Below, piece by piece: positions 1 to 9,632 of a DNA stretch of 49,082 nt. Origin of the DNA: Rubripirellula sp. (lineage in GTDB: Bacteria; Planctomycetota; Planctomycetia; Pirellulales; Pirellulaceae). Location: contig JARGNK010000013.1 of the NCBI GenBank assembly GCA_029213145.1, forward strand, positions 1 to 49,082. Reading direction: 5' to 3'. The position numbers were made by a program, and so were the translations under genes. How positions within the stretch are numbered: the first letter of the stretch is position 1; each line of letters begins with the position of its first letter. The notes beneath the pieces are model-generated. The model was not told where the DNA came from. It worked only from the letters and a program-made list of their open reading frames with translations, and searched no databases.

Positions 1-190
1 ACCATGGGTAGATCGGAGTGCGATAGGCGATGGGGTCGGCCAGCATGAGCCAGTCGCCCGACATCACCAATGTGCTCAATTTCCAGTATCCCCAGGCATC
101 ACGCTCGATTGGTACAGGGCCTAACGCGATGACGGCGACTGCCTTGACCGTAATCAGGGCAAGCAGGATGAGTACAAGTAAATTACGCAC
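1..190 (-). CDS. Glycosyltransferase family 39-like membrane protein, N-terminal part (partial)
   Basis: Only the first 63 codons are in the window; the gene runs off the left edge. Reading leftward from a GTG at 188-190 gives a hydrophobic N-terminal helix (LLVLILLALITVKAVAVIAL), then an acidic/aromatic stretch ERDAWGYWKL and the motif DPIAYRTPIYPW. An N-terminal membrane helix followed by a loop with conserved Asp and then an R-T-P-x-Y-P segment is typical of ArnT/PMT-like (GT39) transferases, which move a sugar from a polyprenyl-phosphate carrier outside the membrane. The in-frame TAA upstream leaves no ATG, so GTG is the likely start. The family call rests on this short piece and is tentative. 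Confidence 0.55.
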   Translation of the reverse strand, partial: MRNLLVLILLALITVKAVAVIALGPVPIERDAWGYWKLSTLVMSGDWLMLADPIAYRTPIYPW

Positions 191-304
191 GATCGAACCA
201 TCTCGAGATCTGGTGCCATGAACTCTTTAAGCTTACCGCGCTGAAAGATCGAATGTTGGTGTGATCCTTGTTCCATTAACGGTAAAGCGAGTGAAATCGT
301 CCCG

Positions 305-865
305 TTACCTGGGCAGCCAATTGCCAGGGAGGAGTGGTAATGTGGGTAATGGCGAATCGAACTTCAGATATTTTTCGCGACGGGAATTACTGGACCTAAT
401 TCGCTGAACGTTTTGTGTGTGACTGGGGTTATCAACCTCGATAATGTATTCGTCGAAAAATAGGACCAGTTGAAGATTCATTGACTGCCAGCAATTGATC
501 AAGTCGTGATGGAGCGTGTATTTGGTACGGAAACGAGCTTCGACCTCGTTGTGGAGCTTGAGAACGTCTCGAAGTCGGTAATAGAGCTGGTTTAGGTAAC
601 GCGGGTTCTTTGCGGCTTTCGTAAGTCGTTCGGCGGCATTGTCCAAGCGATAAACAAGTGTCTGATCAACTCGATCAATCCCACGCACCCTCTTGGCGAT
701 AGTTTGAAAGGATTTCACCGATTTCTCGTAACGAATGGCAAGCGAAGAAAGTGGGTTGGTTTTTTTCTCGGTCAACGAGTCTGCTGCGATGAGCTGTAGT
801 TCAGAGAAAGGTGGTGTCCAGAGGGAGAAAAGTACGCCGAACAGCATCAGCAATTGCTTTTTCAT
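305..865 (-). CDS. Hypothetical secreted or membrane-anchored protein (186 aa)
   Basis: I do not recognise a family. The protein starts MKKQLLMLFGVLFSLW, a basic then hydrophobic signal peptide or membrane anchor. The rest (about residues 30-186) is mostly charged and probably helical, with paired basic and aromatic residues (RYLNQLYYRLRD) and no cysteine pair or catalytic motif. The frame is open further up to a GTG at 890-892, but the ATG at 863-865 is preferred because GGAG lies six bases before it and it opens the signal peptide. It sits between the glycosyltransferase and RNase R on the same strand, with gaps of over 100 bases on both sides, so it is probably transcribed alone or after rnr. 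Confidence 0.6.
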   Translation of the reverse strand: MKKQLLMLFGVLFSLWTPPFSELQLIAADSLTEKKTNPLSSLAIRYEKSVKSFQTIAKRVRGIDRVDQTLVYRLDNAAERLTKAAKNPRYLNQLYYRLRDVLKLHNEVEARFRTKYTLHHDLINCWQSMNLQLVLFFDEYIIEVDNPSHTQNVQRIRSSNSRREKYLKFDSPLPTLPLLPGNWLPR

Positions 866-1021
866 CACGGTCTCCAATTCAGATGGATTCACTTGCCTGC
901 TCGCCGCTGCTCCATCGCGGCTGTTGTGGATGTGAGCTTATAGGGTAACAGGTTTATGAGTCCGGAGACGACGTTGATCAATAATCTGAGTGTGATTAGC
1001 GGCCTTTAAGATCCGCAGCAT

Positions 1022-3280
1022 TCAGCGTCTTTTTTTCCGTTTCTTCTTGTCTCGCCGATCTTTTTTTCGCTTTCCCTTGTACTTCGACTTCGTCCCGGTA
1101 CTTGGCTTTTGCGAGCCTGATTCACTGCGGGCTGTGTGATTTTTCAACACGTCAAAGTAGAGTTGGCGATCCTGTAAGTCGACTTTGGCGATCCTGACGG
1201 TTAGCTGATCACCAAGCCGAAAGCGGTTCCCCGCTTTGAATCCGATGATCATTTGCCCTCGTCGCTCGAATCGATACTTGTCGTTCGGTAGCGTAGTGAT
1301 TGGAACGAATCCATCCACCGGTAGTTTTGTGCAGCGAGCATGCAGGCCGTCTGCGAAAACGCGACTGATGACCGCCTCCATTGTTTCGCCAACGTGCTTT
1401 TTCAGGTAATGCAGAAGCTTCAATTGGATCAGTTCACGTTCCGCAGCAGCTGCGTTTCGTTCCATGTCACTGCAGTGATGCCCCAGCTTGATGAGCTCAG
1501 GGTAAGCCTCGTCTGGGGTCTGCTTTTTTTCTAGCAGTCGTTGAATAAGGCGATGAACATTCAGATCAGGATAGCGACGAATAGGGCTGGTAAAGTGACA
1601 GTAATGCTCCATGTCGAGCGCATAGTGGCCTTCGGTTTGAGGTCCATAGACGGCTTTGCTCATGCTCTTTAGCACGGCAAAATTGACAGCATCCTCAAGC
1701 GGTGTTTCGGCGACCGAATCAAGTACTTTTTGAATCTCGAAGCGACTTTCGATCGAGCCGACATTGATGCCAAGATCTTTAACGAAGTTTCCCAGTTGTC
1801 GGAGTTTTCGTCGTTCTGGTGGGGCGTGGATGCGATGCAGGTAATTGAGTTTCAGGTCGTCGAGCCATGTCGCTACAGCTTGATTGGCTGACAGCATGAA
1901 TTCTTCAATAATCTGATGGCTCTCGGTGTGATGGACCCGGAACGCACCTTTGACTTTGCCGTTTTTGTCGAGGTCAAGTTTGATGTCCGGCATGTCCATC
2001 GAAAGCGCGCCGTGCCTAAACCGGGATTTCCGGAGCTTCATCGCCAAGTCATGCATTTGACTCAGTAAGTCGCATATTGGCTTGCCCCATTTTTCGGTGT
2101 ACGGCTCAGGGTTTGCGAGGAATTGGTCGACCTGTTCGTAGTTCAGTCGCAGGTCGCTTCGAATAGCGGCGTTATGTACTTCAGTGTGGGTGATCGTCAG
2201 GTCATCCAAGAATTCAATTTCGCAGGTTTTCACCAAGCGGATGCGTTCTGGTTGCAAACTTGCCAAGTGATTGCTGATGATCTCAGGAATCATTGGGATG
2301 ACGCGATCGGGGAGATAAACGCTGGTCGCACGTTTCTTCGCTTCCTCGTCGAGCGCGCTTCCTGGTGGTACGAACTGGCTGACATCAGCAATGTGAACCC
2401 AAAGTCGCCATCGTCCCTGTTCGCGCTGGAGTGAAATCGCATCATCAAAATCGCGGGCATCGAATGGATCGATGGTGATGGTTAGTTTTTCAGTCAGGTC
2501 AAGCCGGTCTGCGGGAGGGGCGTCGTCGACAAACGCATCCGCCTGCTCGCGAGCATTGTTGATTACCTCGGCTGGAAAGTCGTCCGGCAAGCCGTACTGT
2601 CGCATGATCGTGATGGTATCGATCGCCGGATTTTTGTTGCTCCCCAATCGTTCCAGAATGACTGCTTCGCCGCCGAGTCCATCCTCGCCGGGGAACTCCA
2701 CCATCTCGACGAAGACTTTGTCATCGTTGTCGAGTTGAATGCCTCGCACGTCACCGACGGTCACTGGCGCTTCAAACGGAGTCCCATCCAGGATGACGGC
2801 AGGTTGCTTGTTGATGTAGCGAAACGTTCCAGTGAATTGCCGACGTGCGCGTTGTAGAATCTTGGTGACTTCACCTTCATTTCCACCACGGCGACTAGGC
2901 CGCACCTTGACTTCGACCTGATCACCTTCCAACGCACCAGCGGTTGAGCCAGGTGGGATGAAAATATCTTCGGGGTTATCGGAATCTTCAGAGTGGTTGG
3001 GGCGGACAAATCCAAAGCCACCTCCTCCCATCGCTCGCTGGAACTTTCCCTCAATCCGGTCGCTTGGACCACCGATGGCACCCGGGCTAATGATGAAGTG
3101 GTTGGAGCCATATATCAGACGCCCCTCCTGGACGAGGTGCTTGATGACGCGTCGCAATTGCCTGTATTCCTCTTGTTCGAGGTGCAATTGGGCAGCGATT
3201 TGCTTTGGTTTGCTCGGCCGGTAGTCTGGCGAAACGACCAACCGCATCACGCGGTCGGCCAAGTCAGTTGAAATTTCCAT
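1022..3280 (-). CDS. rnr: Ribonuclease R, 3'-5' exoribonuclease
   Basis: RNase R degrades structured RNA processively from the 3' end in RNA turnover and ribosome quality control. From the chosen start the protein is 752 residues. It has an N-terminal winged-helix segment (about 1-65), a first cold-shock/OB fold with GGGGFGFVRP (about 84-93), a second OB fold, the RNB catalytic domain with DPFDARDFDDAI at 271-282 (the Asp cluster that binds Mg2+), and a C-terminal S1 domain. The last 25 residues are almost all Lys/Arg, like the basic tail of E. coli RNase R. The frame is open for 68 more codons upstream, but that stretch lacks RNase R character, so the ATG at 3278-3280 (MEISTDLADR) is used. 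The phyH-like gene is divergent. Confidence 0.95.
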   Translation of the reverse strand: MEISTDLADRVMRLVVSPDYRPSKPKQIAAQLHLEQEEYRQLRRVIKHLVQEGRLIYGSNHFIISPGAIGGPSDRIEGKFQRAMGGGGFGFVRPNHSEDSDNPEDIFIPPGSTAGALEGDQVEVKVRPSRRGGNEGEVTKILQRARRQFTGTFRYINKQPAVILDGTPFEAPVTVGDVRGIQLDNDDKVFVEMVEFPGEDGLGGEAVILERLGSNKNPAIDTITIMRQYGLPDDFPAEVINNAREQADAFVDDAPPADRLDLTEKLTITIDPFDARDFDDAISLQREQGRWRLWVHIADVSQFVPPGSALDEEAKKRATSVYLPDRVIPMIPEIISNHLASLQPERIRLVKTCEIEFLDDLTITHTEVHNAAIRSDLRLNYEQVDQFLANPEPYTEKWGKPICDLLSQMHDLAMKLRKSRFRHGALSMDMPDIKLDLDKNGKVKGAFRVHHTESHQIIEEFMLSANQAVATWLDDLKLNYLHRIHAPPERRKLRQLGNFVKDLGINVGSIESRFEIQKVLDSVAETPLEDAVNFAVLKSMSKAVYGPQTEGHYALDMEHYCHFTSPIRRYPDLNVHRLIQRLLEKKQTPDEAYPELIKLGHHCSDMERNAAAAERELIQLKLLHYLKKHVGETMEAVISRVFADGLHARCTKLPVDGFVPITTLPNDKYRFERRGQMIIGFKAGNRFRLGDQLTVRIAKVDLQDRQLYFDVLKNHTARSESGSQKPSTGTKSKYKGKRKKDRRDKKKRKKRR

Positions 3281-3577
3281 ATAAAAAACATATCCATGCG
3301 CCGCCAACTGAACAGTGGCCAAAAAGCATTTCGCGGGAAAGCGGGCGGAGAAACTTTCCTTACCAGTGGGTGGATGGCCCAAATCAGCGACGACGAAAGA
3401 CGGGCAGAATACGCCCAGATGTCGGGTTGCCTGGTCAGATCGGGACGCCCGCTGAGAGTCGGGACATGCGATCAGAAGCCACACGAGAGGCCGGCATCGA
3501 TTGACCGGCTATGATTCTGGAGCACGATTGATAGCAGTAGGTTCGCTTTATTTTTCCAGAGACACCCAGTAGTTGCC

Positions 3578-4315
3578 ATGAGCTTAGACAACGCCGGCTA
3601 CACAATTGTGGATTCTGTGATTGCCGGTGGGGCCTGCAAGTCGATTGCGGATCAAGTCCTCGCAGCCCTGCAACAGGATCACCAATCTTCCATAGAGAGT
3701 GAGAGAAGCACCGAGGGACGCCTTGGTCACCAGCGGAAATCGAGCCCGGTCGTTGGTGGTCGTAATTTGTTGTCGCTATGGAGTGATTGGAGGCAAGTAA
3801 CCGAAGAGCCTCGCATCAATGAGTTGATCTTGCAGTCTGTCGGTAATCAAGCTGGCTTGGTGCGTGGCTTGTATTTCGACAAACCTCCGGGTAAGGGATG
3901 GGCTTTGGCGATGCACCGTGACTTGACCATTGCGGTTGCCGCACATCAGGAGTCCGCTAGCCCGTTTTCAAAGCCGACACGCAAGGGTGGCGTTCCGCAT
4001 GTGGAGGCGACGCCTGAATTGCTTAGCACCATGCTGACGCTGAGGGTTCATTTGGATCCGATGGTCGAGGATAATGGTCCTCTCGTTGTGATTCCAGGAT
4101 CTCATCGCGAGCTTGGTTCTCATTCGTCCGCGGTGCCGAAAACCATTCATTGTGGCGCGGGCGATGTCTTTGTGATGCGGCCGTTACTTATTCACGGCAG
4201 TCGAGCGTGTGATCCTAATACGACGTTGCACCGACGCGTCATCCATCTCGAAATTGCACCCTCGGATCAATTGCCAAGTGGATATCGCTGGCATCAATTC
4301 GAGCCGTTGTTTTAA
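3578..4315 (+). CDS. Phytanoyl-CoA dioxygenase (PhyH) family protein
   Basis: The 245-residue protein has the layout of Fe(II)/2-oxoglutarate-dependent PhyH-type oxygenases. MHRDL gives an HxD pair (H113, D115), VIPGSHRELG is the conserved PGSH segment (about 172-180), and GAGDVFVMRPLLIHGS carries the distal iron ligand H206, followed by Arg residues (about 219-220) suited to binding the 2-oxoglutarate carboxylate. Such enzymes hydroxylate small molecules or lipids; the substrate cannot be read from sequence. Slightly short for the family but with all metal ligands, so probably active. It starts 297 bases from divergent rnr and ends only seven bases from the convergent end of metH. Confidence 0.8.
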   Translation: MSLDNAGYTIVDSVIAGGACKSIADQVLAALQQDHQSSIESERSTEGRLGHQRKSSPVVGGRNLLSLWSDWRQVTEEPRINELILQSVGNQAGLVRGLYFDKPPGKGWALAMHRDLTIAVAAHQESASPFSKPTRKGGVPHVEATPELLSTMLTLRVHLDPMVEDNGPLVVIPGSHRELGSHSSAVPKTIHCGAGDVFVMRPLLIHGSRACDPNTTLHRRVIHLEIAPSDQLPSGYRWHQFEPLF

Positions 4316-4322
4316 ATCGTTG

Positions 4323-7300
4323 TTAGGAAGGTTCGTAGGCGAGGTTCGGAGCCAGCCAGCGTTCAGCTTCTGCAACTGAGATTCCCTTTCGCTGCGCGTA
4401 ATCCTCAATCTGATCTTTGGTGACTCGATCAACGGCAAAATAGCGAGCATTCGGATGGGAGAAATATAAACCACTGACAGACGCTGCTGGTGTCATCGCA
4501 AAACTCGAGGTGAGCTCGATACCGGCATTTTGTTCGGCATGCAGCAGATCGAACAACGTCCGCTTTTCGGTGTGGTCGGGACAGGCTGGGTAGCCTGCTG
4601 CGGGTCGAATACCACGGTACTTTTCAGCGATTAAGTCTTCCGTTGAAAAACCTTCAGTGCTCCCATAATTCCATTCATCGCGAGCCCGTTTGTGGAGCCA
4701 TTCGGCAAGCGCTTCTGCCAAACGGTCGGCGATGGCTTGAACCATGATGGCGCGATAATCATCGAATTCGGCTTTGTACTTGTCAGCTAACTCGGCGGCT
4801 CCAATTCCAGCCGTGACGGCAAAACCACCGATGTAGTCTTCTCGGCCGCTGTCGATTGGCGCGACATAGTCGGCCAGTGAGCGGAAGTCATTTTGTCCTT
4901 TTCGCTGCCATTGTTGGCGTAGGCAATGAAAGCGTTTGAGTTCCTGTTGGCGTTTTTCATCGATGTACAAAACAATGTCGTCGCCATCGCTCGCAGCAGG
5001 CCAGAACGCATAAACGGCTTTGGCTGTTAGTTGTTCATTAGCAATGATTTGGTCTAATAACTGATTGGCATCATCGAACAGTTCTCTGGCTTGTGCTCCA
5101 ACTACACTGTCATCAAGGATCTTCGGGTATTTTCCTTTGAGTTCCCATGTCATGAAGAATGGCGACCAATCGATGTAGTCCCGCAGTTCTGTCAGGGAGA
5201 TCTTTTCAAGTACCTTGATGCCGGTAAAAGAGGGCTTGGCGATTTCGATTGTTTGCCAATCGCTGGCGAACCGTTTTTGTAATGCTTCCGCGTAAGGAAC
5301 GAGTTGTTGCTGGCGGCCTTTGTAGCTGGCGACCAACTTTGCCTGGTTCACTTCATTTTCGCTCAGAAACGAATCTCTCATTTCTTTGCTGATCAGTTTT
5401 TCAACGACGTTCACACTGCGACTGGCATCGAGGACGTGGACGACAGCAGAACCATAGGCGGGCGCGATTTTCACGGCCGTGTGTTTCGCGCTGGTGGTGG
5501 CACCCCCAATCAATAATGGGATCGCCATTTTTCGACGCTTCATTTCACGCGCGACGTGAACCATTTCATCGAGGCTCGGTGTGATCAAGCCACTCAGGCC
5601 AATCATGTCAGCATTCTGACTCTCGGCTTCGTCCAAGATTGTCTCAGTATCGACCATCACGCCAAGATCAATGACCTCGTAGTTATTGCACTGTAGTACA
5701 ACGCCTACGATATTCTTGCCGATATCGTGGACGTCACCCTTGACCGTGGCGATGAGGAATTTTCCGCGTGCCGCGTTGCCCTCCAGGCCGGCTGCCCGTT
5801 TTTCTTCTTCCATGAAAGGTTCGAGGTATGCGACAGCTTTCTTCATGACGCGTGCTGATTTGACGACTTGTGGCAAAAACATCTTGCCGGCACCGAACAA
5901 ATCTCCAACGACTTGCATGCCATCCATCAATGGCCCTTCAATGATCTGCAAACAGCGGTCGAAGTGCTGGCGTGCTTCCTCGGTGTCTTCGACGATGAAT
6001 TTGTCGATTCCTTTAATCAACGCATGCTGCATTCGTTCCGCGACCGGTGCTTCTCGCCATTCCAGATCTTGACCGGCTTTTTGTATTCCCGATCCACGCA
6101 CGGTTTCGGCGAGTTCGAGCAAGCGGTCGGTGGCATCCGCACGACGATTCAGCAAGACGTCTTCGACCCGTTCTAACAGGTCAGCGGGAATCTCTTCATA
6201 GATTTCCAATTGTCCGGCATTCACGATGCCCATATCGAGGCCGGCTTTAACCGCATGAAAGAGAAACGCACTGTGAATCGCTTCACGCACGCGATCATTT
6301 CCGCGAAAACTGAAGCTGATGTTGCTCACGCCGCCGCTGGTTTTCGCGCCGGGGCATTCTTGTTTGATGCGGCGTACGGCATTGATGAAATCGACCGCGT
6401 AATTGTTGTGCTCTTCGATCCCTGTTGCGACCGTCAAAATGTTGGGATCGAAGATGATGTCTTCAGGTGGGAACCCCACTTGATGGACCAGCAAGTCATA
6501 GGCCCGCTTGCAGATTCGGACTTTGTTATCCTCGTCGGCAGCCTGACCTTCCTCGTCAAATGCCATCACAACCGCTGCGGCTCCGTACTGTCGAACCAAT
6601 TTGGCGCGACGGAGAAACTCTGGTTCGCCATCTTTCAGTGAGATCGAATTGACAATCGCTTTTCCTTGTACGTTCCGCAGCCCGGCTTCGATGATTTCCC
6701 ATTTACTGCTGTCAATCATGACTGGCACGGCGGCGGCGACGTCATCACCGGAAATGAGCCGCAAGTAGCGAGTCATCGCTTCTACACCGTCGAGTAATGC
6801 ATCATCGAAATTGATGTCGATGATGGTAGCACCGTTCTCGACTTGCTCCCGCGCGATTTCGACCGCCTCCTCGTATTCTTCCTCACGAATCAAGCGAGCG
6901 AATTTTCGGCTGCCAGTAACGTTGGTGCGTTCACCAACCATGGTGAAAGGAATTTCAGGACGCATCACCATGGGGAGTTGGCCCGACAAACGCGTCCAAA
7001 CGGGCCCTGGCTGTTCCTGCTTTGGTTGGTGACCTTCGACTCGCTCGGCCATGGCCCGAATGTGATCGGGTGTGGTTCCGCAGCAACCACCAAGAATGCT
7101 GATCCATTGGTTTTCCGCAAACTCGCCGACGATGTCGGCCATCGCTTTTGGCCCCAAATCAAATTGGCCCATATCGTTGGGCAGGCCGGCATTGGGGTGA
7201 CAACTAATCGGCAGGTTTGTCGAATGCGACATCTCTTCGACGTGTGGACGCATCACGTCTGGTCCGAGGGCGCAGTTCATCCCAATCGAAAGCAGGGGGA

Positions 7301-8024
7301 AGTGTGCTAGCGAGGTGACAAAGGCTTCGACCGTTTGTCCGCTGACAAACGTTCGTCCACCCTTGTCAAACGTACCGCTGATCATCACGGGGACCTGGTG
7401 ACCGCCGGCATCATAAAAATCTTGGATTGCGAAAAGGCACGCTTTGAGGTTCAGTGTGTCGATCGCCGTTTCTGGGAGCAAAATGTCGACCCCCGAACTC
7501 ACTAACGCCTCGACTTGTGCGCGATAGCTATCTCGCATCTCCTCAAAGGTTGTGTCGCGATGTGCCGGATCTTCCACTCGCGTGCTAATGGCGGTTTGCT
7601 TGGTTGTCGGCCCAATCGAGCCAGCCACGAAACGAGGCTTATCCGGCGTGCGCTCGGTCCATTCATCTGCTGCTTTGCGAGCACAGTCAACAGCGGCCTG
7701 GTTAATTTCCTGAACGAGGTCAAGCGGCAAATCAAATTCAACCATCCCTACGGGTGATGCCCCGAACGTGTTGGTCTCTACAATGTCACTTCCAGCCTCG
7801 AAATAAGCTCGGTGGATATTGGTGATTTTCTCTGCGTGAGTGAGGCAGAGTATGTCAGAAAAATTCTTCAGATCCTTATTGTGATCGGCGAAGCGATCTC
7901 CGCGGACAGCAGTTTCATCAAGCTGCAGTCTTTGGATCATGGTCCCCATCGCGCCATCGAGTAGCAAGATCCGCTCACGGACTAGCTGTGACAGGAGATT
8001 GGTCGCTGTATCGGGTCGAAGCAT
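4323..8024 (-). CDS. metH: Cobalamin-dependent methionine synthase
   Basis: Transfers the methyl group of 5-methyltetrahydrofolate through cobalamin to homocysteine, giving methionine. The 1233-residue length matches complete MetH. The homocysteine domain (about 1-330) holds the three zinc cysteines, C251 in GMNCALGPD and C314/C315 in [11 protein letters not shown]. The pterin domain begins near [16 protein letters not shown] (about 360). The cobalamin cap and binding domain has DVHDIGKN at 764-771, with H766 as the lower axial ligand. The C-terminal activation domain (about 900-1233) includes [15 protein letters not shown], which contacts S-adenosylmethionine during reactivation. The start is ATG at 8022-8024 with no obvious Shine-Dalgarno. 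No cobalamin riboswitch was seen in the 413-base upstream gap. Confidence 0.97.
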   Translation of the reverse strand: MLRPDTATNLLSQLVRERILLLDGAMGTMIQRLQLDETAVRGDRFADHNKDLKNFSDILCLTHAEKITNIHRAYFEAGSDIVETNTFGASPVGMVEFDLPLDLVQEINQAAVDCARKAADEWTERTPDKPRFVAGSIGPTTKQTAISTRVEDPAHRDTTFEEMRDSYRAQVEALVSSGVDILLPETAIDTLNLKACLFAIQDFYDAGGHQVPVMISGTFDKGGRTFVSGQTVEAFVTSLAHFPLLSIGMNCALGPDVMRPHVEEMSHSTNLPISCHPNAGLPNDMGQFDLGPKAMADIVGEFAENQWISILGGCCGTTPDHIRAMAERVEGHQPKQEQPGPVWTRLSGQLPMVMRPEIPFTMVGERTNVTGSRKFARLIREEEYEEAVEIAREQVENGATIIDINFDDALLDGVEAMTRYLRLISGDDVAAAVPVMIDSSKWEIIEAGLRNVQGKAIVNSISLKDGEPEFLRRAKLVRQYGAAAVVMAFDEEGQAADEDNKVRICKRAYDLLVHQVGFPPEDIIFDPNILTVATGIEEHNNYAVDFINAVRRIKQECPGAKTSGGVSNISFSFRGNDRVREAIHSAFLFHAVKAGLDMGIVNAGQLEIYEEIPADLLERVEDVLLNRRADATDRLLELAETVRGSGIQKAGQDLEWREAPVAERMQHALIKGIDKFIVEDTEEARQHFDRCLQIIEGPLMDGMQVVGDLFGAGKMFLPQVVKSARVMKKAVAYLEPFMEEEKRAAGLEGNAARGKFLIATVKGDVHDIGKNIVGVVLQCNNYEVIDLGVMVDTETILDEAESQNADMIGLSGLITPSLDEMVHVAREMKRRKMAIPLLIGGATTSAKHTAVKIAPAYGSAVVHVLDASRSVNVVEKLISKEMRDSFLSENEVNQAKLVASYKGRQQQLVPYAEALQKRFASDWQTIEIAKPSFTGIKVLEKISLTELRDYIDWSPFFMTWELKGKYPKILDDSVVGAQARELFDDANQLLDQIIANEQLTAKAVYAFWPAASDGDDIVLYIDEKRQQELKRFHCLRQQWQRKGQNDFRSLADYVAPIDSGREDYIGGFAVTAGIGAAELADKYKAEFDDYRAIMVQAIADRLAEALAEWLHKRARDEWNYGSTEGFSTEDLIAEKYRGIRPAAGYPACPDHTEKRTLFDLLHAEQNAGIELTSSFAMTPAASVSGLYFSHPNARYFAVDRVTKDQIEDYAQRKGISVAEAERWLAPNLAYEPS

Positions 8025-8437
8025 AGCTGGCTCGGTTTCGCGTCTCGGTATCGCGTTTTGATCGGTTTCACGGTACTCGTGTCACGTTTTTGGTTTCACG
8101 CGCCCGTTTTCATAGTTAATCTTGGTCGAAATCTAGAAATCCACAACCCAATCAAACGAGGCGAACGATCGAGCGGGACGGTGGGGTTTGCATAAAACAT
8201 TGGTTTCTGAGGCATTCGGCCCGTCTTTGCCGATCGCGTCCCTGAAATTTGGCCGCGTCACCCACCTATACTTTCCCGTATTTCATCTTGCCTTGTCGGC
8301 AAGCATTGGCTAATTGCCAGATCCCTAAAGATCGGCAAGGTTGATTCCGATCTAGAAGGATGTGTTGGAATCGGGTTCGCTGCTGCATAAACGCGACAAC
8401 GACCCGTCGCTCATGGACCGAACCACAGGAATTTCCG
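8025..8437. other. Intergenic region between divergent metH and the 8438 gene
   Basis: 413 bases without a gene. It must hold promoters for both directions, but no convincing -35/-10 pair was found. On the right-hand side are two inverted repeats: 8287-8303 (six-base arms CTTGCC/GGCAAG, five-base loop) and 8314-8338 (TTGCC, bulge, GATC pairing with GATC, then GGCAA). Both share the TTGCC/GGCAA arms. No B12 box-like sequence or SAM-riboswitch core was recognised on the metH side. Confidence 0.5.
8287..8338 (+). promoter_or_regulatory. Two adjacent hairpins with related TTGCC/GGCAA arms
   Basis: The first hairpin is CTTGCC, loop ttgtc, GGCAAG at 8287-8303. The second, 8314-8338, is TTGCCaGATC, loop CCTAAA, GATCGGCAA, with one bulged base. 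They lie 100-150 bases before the start of the 8438 gene, so they could be in its leader RNA or be operator-type DNA repeats. Neither is followed by a T-run, which argues against an intrinsic terminator. No known element was matched. Confidence 0.3.
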
Positions 8438-9622
8438 ATGACCGTCTCGCCAGGAGGGCCGCAGGGCGCGAAGGGCCTTACGCTAGAAGTCGCCGATGGC
8501 GGCAATCCCGAGGCCATTGCGAAGGAAACCGGGGGCGTTGCGATAGAAGTATTGCCCCCCACTTTGTTTCAGTTGCCAAACCTCGATCCAAGCCATTCGA
8601 CCAGCAAGCCGGTGATCGCGGCGAGTCAGGATCCGGATAACTCCGCTGTCGCGACATTCGATCCCACACAGCGACACGAAGCGTCTAAGCCCGCGGAGCC
8701 AATTTTTCCGTCGGCACCAACAGCAGGCACTGTCAAAACAGAAAATGTCGACGATCCAGCATTTGCAGCCAGAGATCAAGAACCAATTGCTGAACGATTT
8801 GCTGTGTCAGCGGTGCCTGTTCCTGACGCGATCGAAACGACACGAGAATCGCGGTTAGCGGATTTACCTACCTCATCTAAAGACGAAGATTCACGTAGGT
8901 CGCCCATGCCGTCTGCGCGCCTACCGATTGAGGTTCCGGCTGGCAGAGCTTGGAGCGAATCGATTGGTTCGCAGGGTATCGTGATTGCTTTGTTGGTCAT
9001 CGTCGTTGCTGCGGCTTTGATGTCGAGGAGTGGTGTCGATGATGAGAGCACCAAGTCAGCGCTCGCTGAACATAGTGATCTACTGGAATTTGATCGCGGA
9101 GATTCCATCGTGATTCCCGAAACAGGCATGCCTGAAACGGGTATGCCTGAAACGGGGGATCCGAATGCGGCACTGCCAGAGTATGGCATGCCGGGAGTTA
9201 GTCTTGCCCAGGAGACTGATCGAGAGAGTTGGGCAACCAATTCGTTCTCTGATCAAGTGAGTGGCAACGATGTGGCTGGCGTGTCAGATGTCACCGAGAT
9301 GCCGAAAGTCGCCCTTGAGCCACCAACGATCGAAAATTCACTTGCGAAAGCAGAAGTTGCTACATCGACTGAAGATGTTCGCGAGAACCAGTTCTTCGCT
9401 GCATCGAGCCAGTTGGAGGCCCAGGCAGTCTCGGACCGATCCGAACCCGAATTTGCGCCCGGTGTCAATCGCGGTGTCGATTCAGCGGTGTTGCACCGAA
9501 GATCCAGCACCCCGGCAGAAATGAAGAACCTTTTACAGTACTTGCCTCCAGTACCGGAGTCAGTCACTCAGGCACCCGCCGTTGGTATCGGTGCTCAAAC
9601 CGAGCCCTCTTACGCGAAATAA
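8438..9622 (+). CDS. Single-pass membrane protein with low-complexity flanks, partner of the adjacent ATPase
   Basis: The 394-residue protein is not recognised. Residues 1-175 are Pro/Ala/Glu-rich and probably disordered. One clear membrane helix follows (about 178-196, GIVIALLVIVVAAALMS). The C-terminal 200 residues are acidic and low-complexity and include three tandem PETGM-type pentapeptides (about 227-241). The ATG at 8438 is chosen over an upstream in-frame ATG because AGGA stands eight bases before it. The next gene begins ten bases after the stop and has the same disordered N-terminal style, so the two are almost certainly co-transcribed. In BY-kinase systems a membrane adaptor activates the cytoplasmic ATPase; this protein could play that part, but it has no Wzz motif I can see. 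Confidence 0.65.
   Translation: MTVSPGGPQGAKGLTLEVADGGNPEAIAKETGGVAIEVLPPTLFQLPNLDPSHSTSKPVIAASQDPDNSAVATFDPTQRHEASKPAEPIFPSAPTAGTVKTENVDDPAFAARDQEPIAERFAVSAVPVPDAIETTRESRLADLPTSSKDEDSRRSPMPSARLPIEVPAGRAWSESIGSQGIVIALLVIVVAAALMSRSGVDDESTKSALAEHSDLLEFDRGDSIVIPETGMPETGMPETGDPNAALPEYGMPGVSLAQETDRESWATNSFSDQVSGNDVAGVSDVTEMPKVALEPPTIENSLAKAEVATSTEDVRENQFFAASSQLEAQAVSDRSEPEFAPGVNRGVDSAVLHRRSSTPAEMKNLLQYLPPVPESVTQAPAVGIGAQTEPSYAK
9116..9160 (+). repeat. Three 15-bp tandem repeats coding PETGM pentapeptides
   Basis: The units at 9116-9130, 9131-9145 and 9146-9160 each encode Pro-Glu-Thr-Gly followed by Met, Met and Asp. They differ at only a few bases, so the expansion is recent. They lie inside the acidic region after the membrane helix of the 8438 gene. 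Confidence 0.85.
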
Positions 9623-9632
9623 GCGAATCATC

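Noticed and set aside
3281..3484. N-terminal extension of RNase R up to 820 residues
   Set aside because: The 68 extra codons contain no RNase R features, and the ATG at 3278-3280 starts the winged-helix domain.
8025..8437. Cobalamin riboswitch upstream of metH
   Set aside because: No B12-box-like sequence or the expected multi-stem layout was found on the metH strand in this gap.
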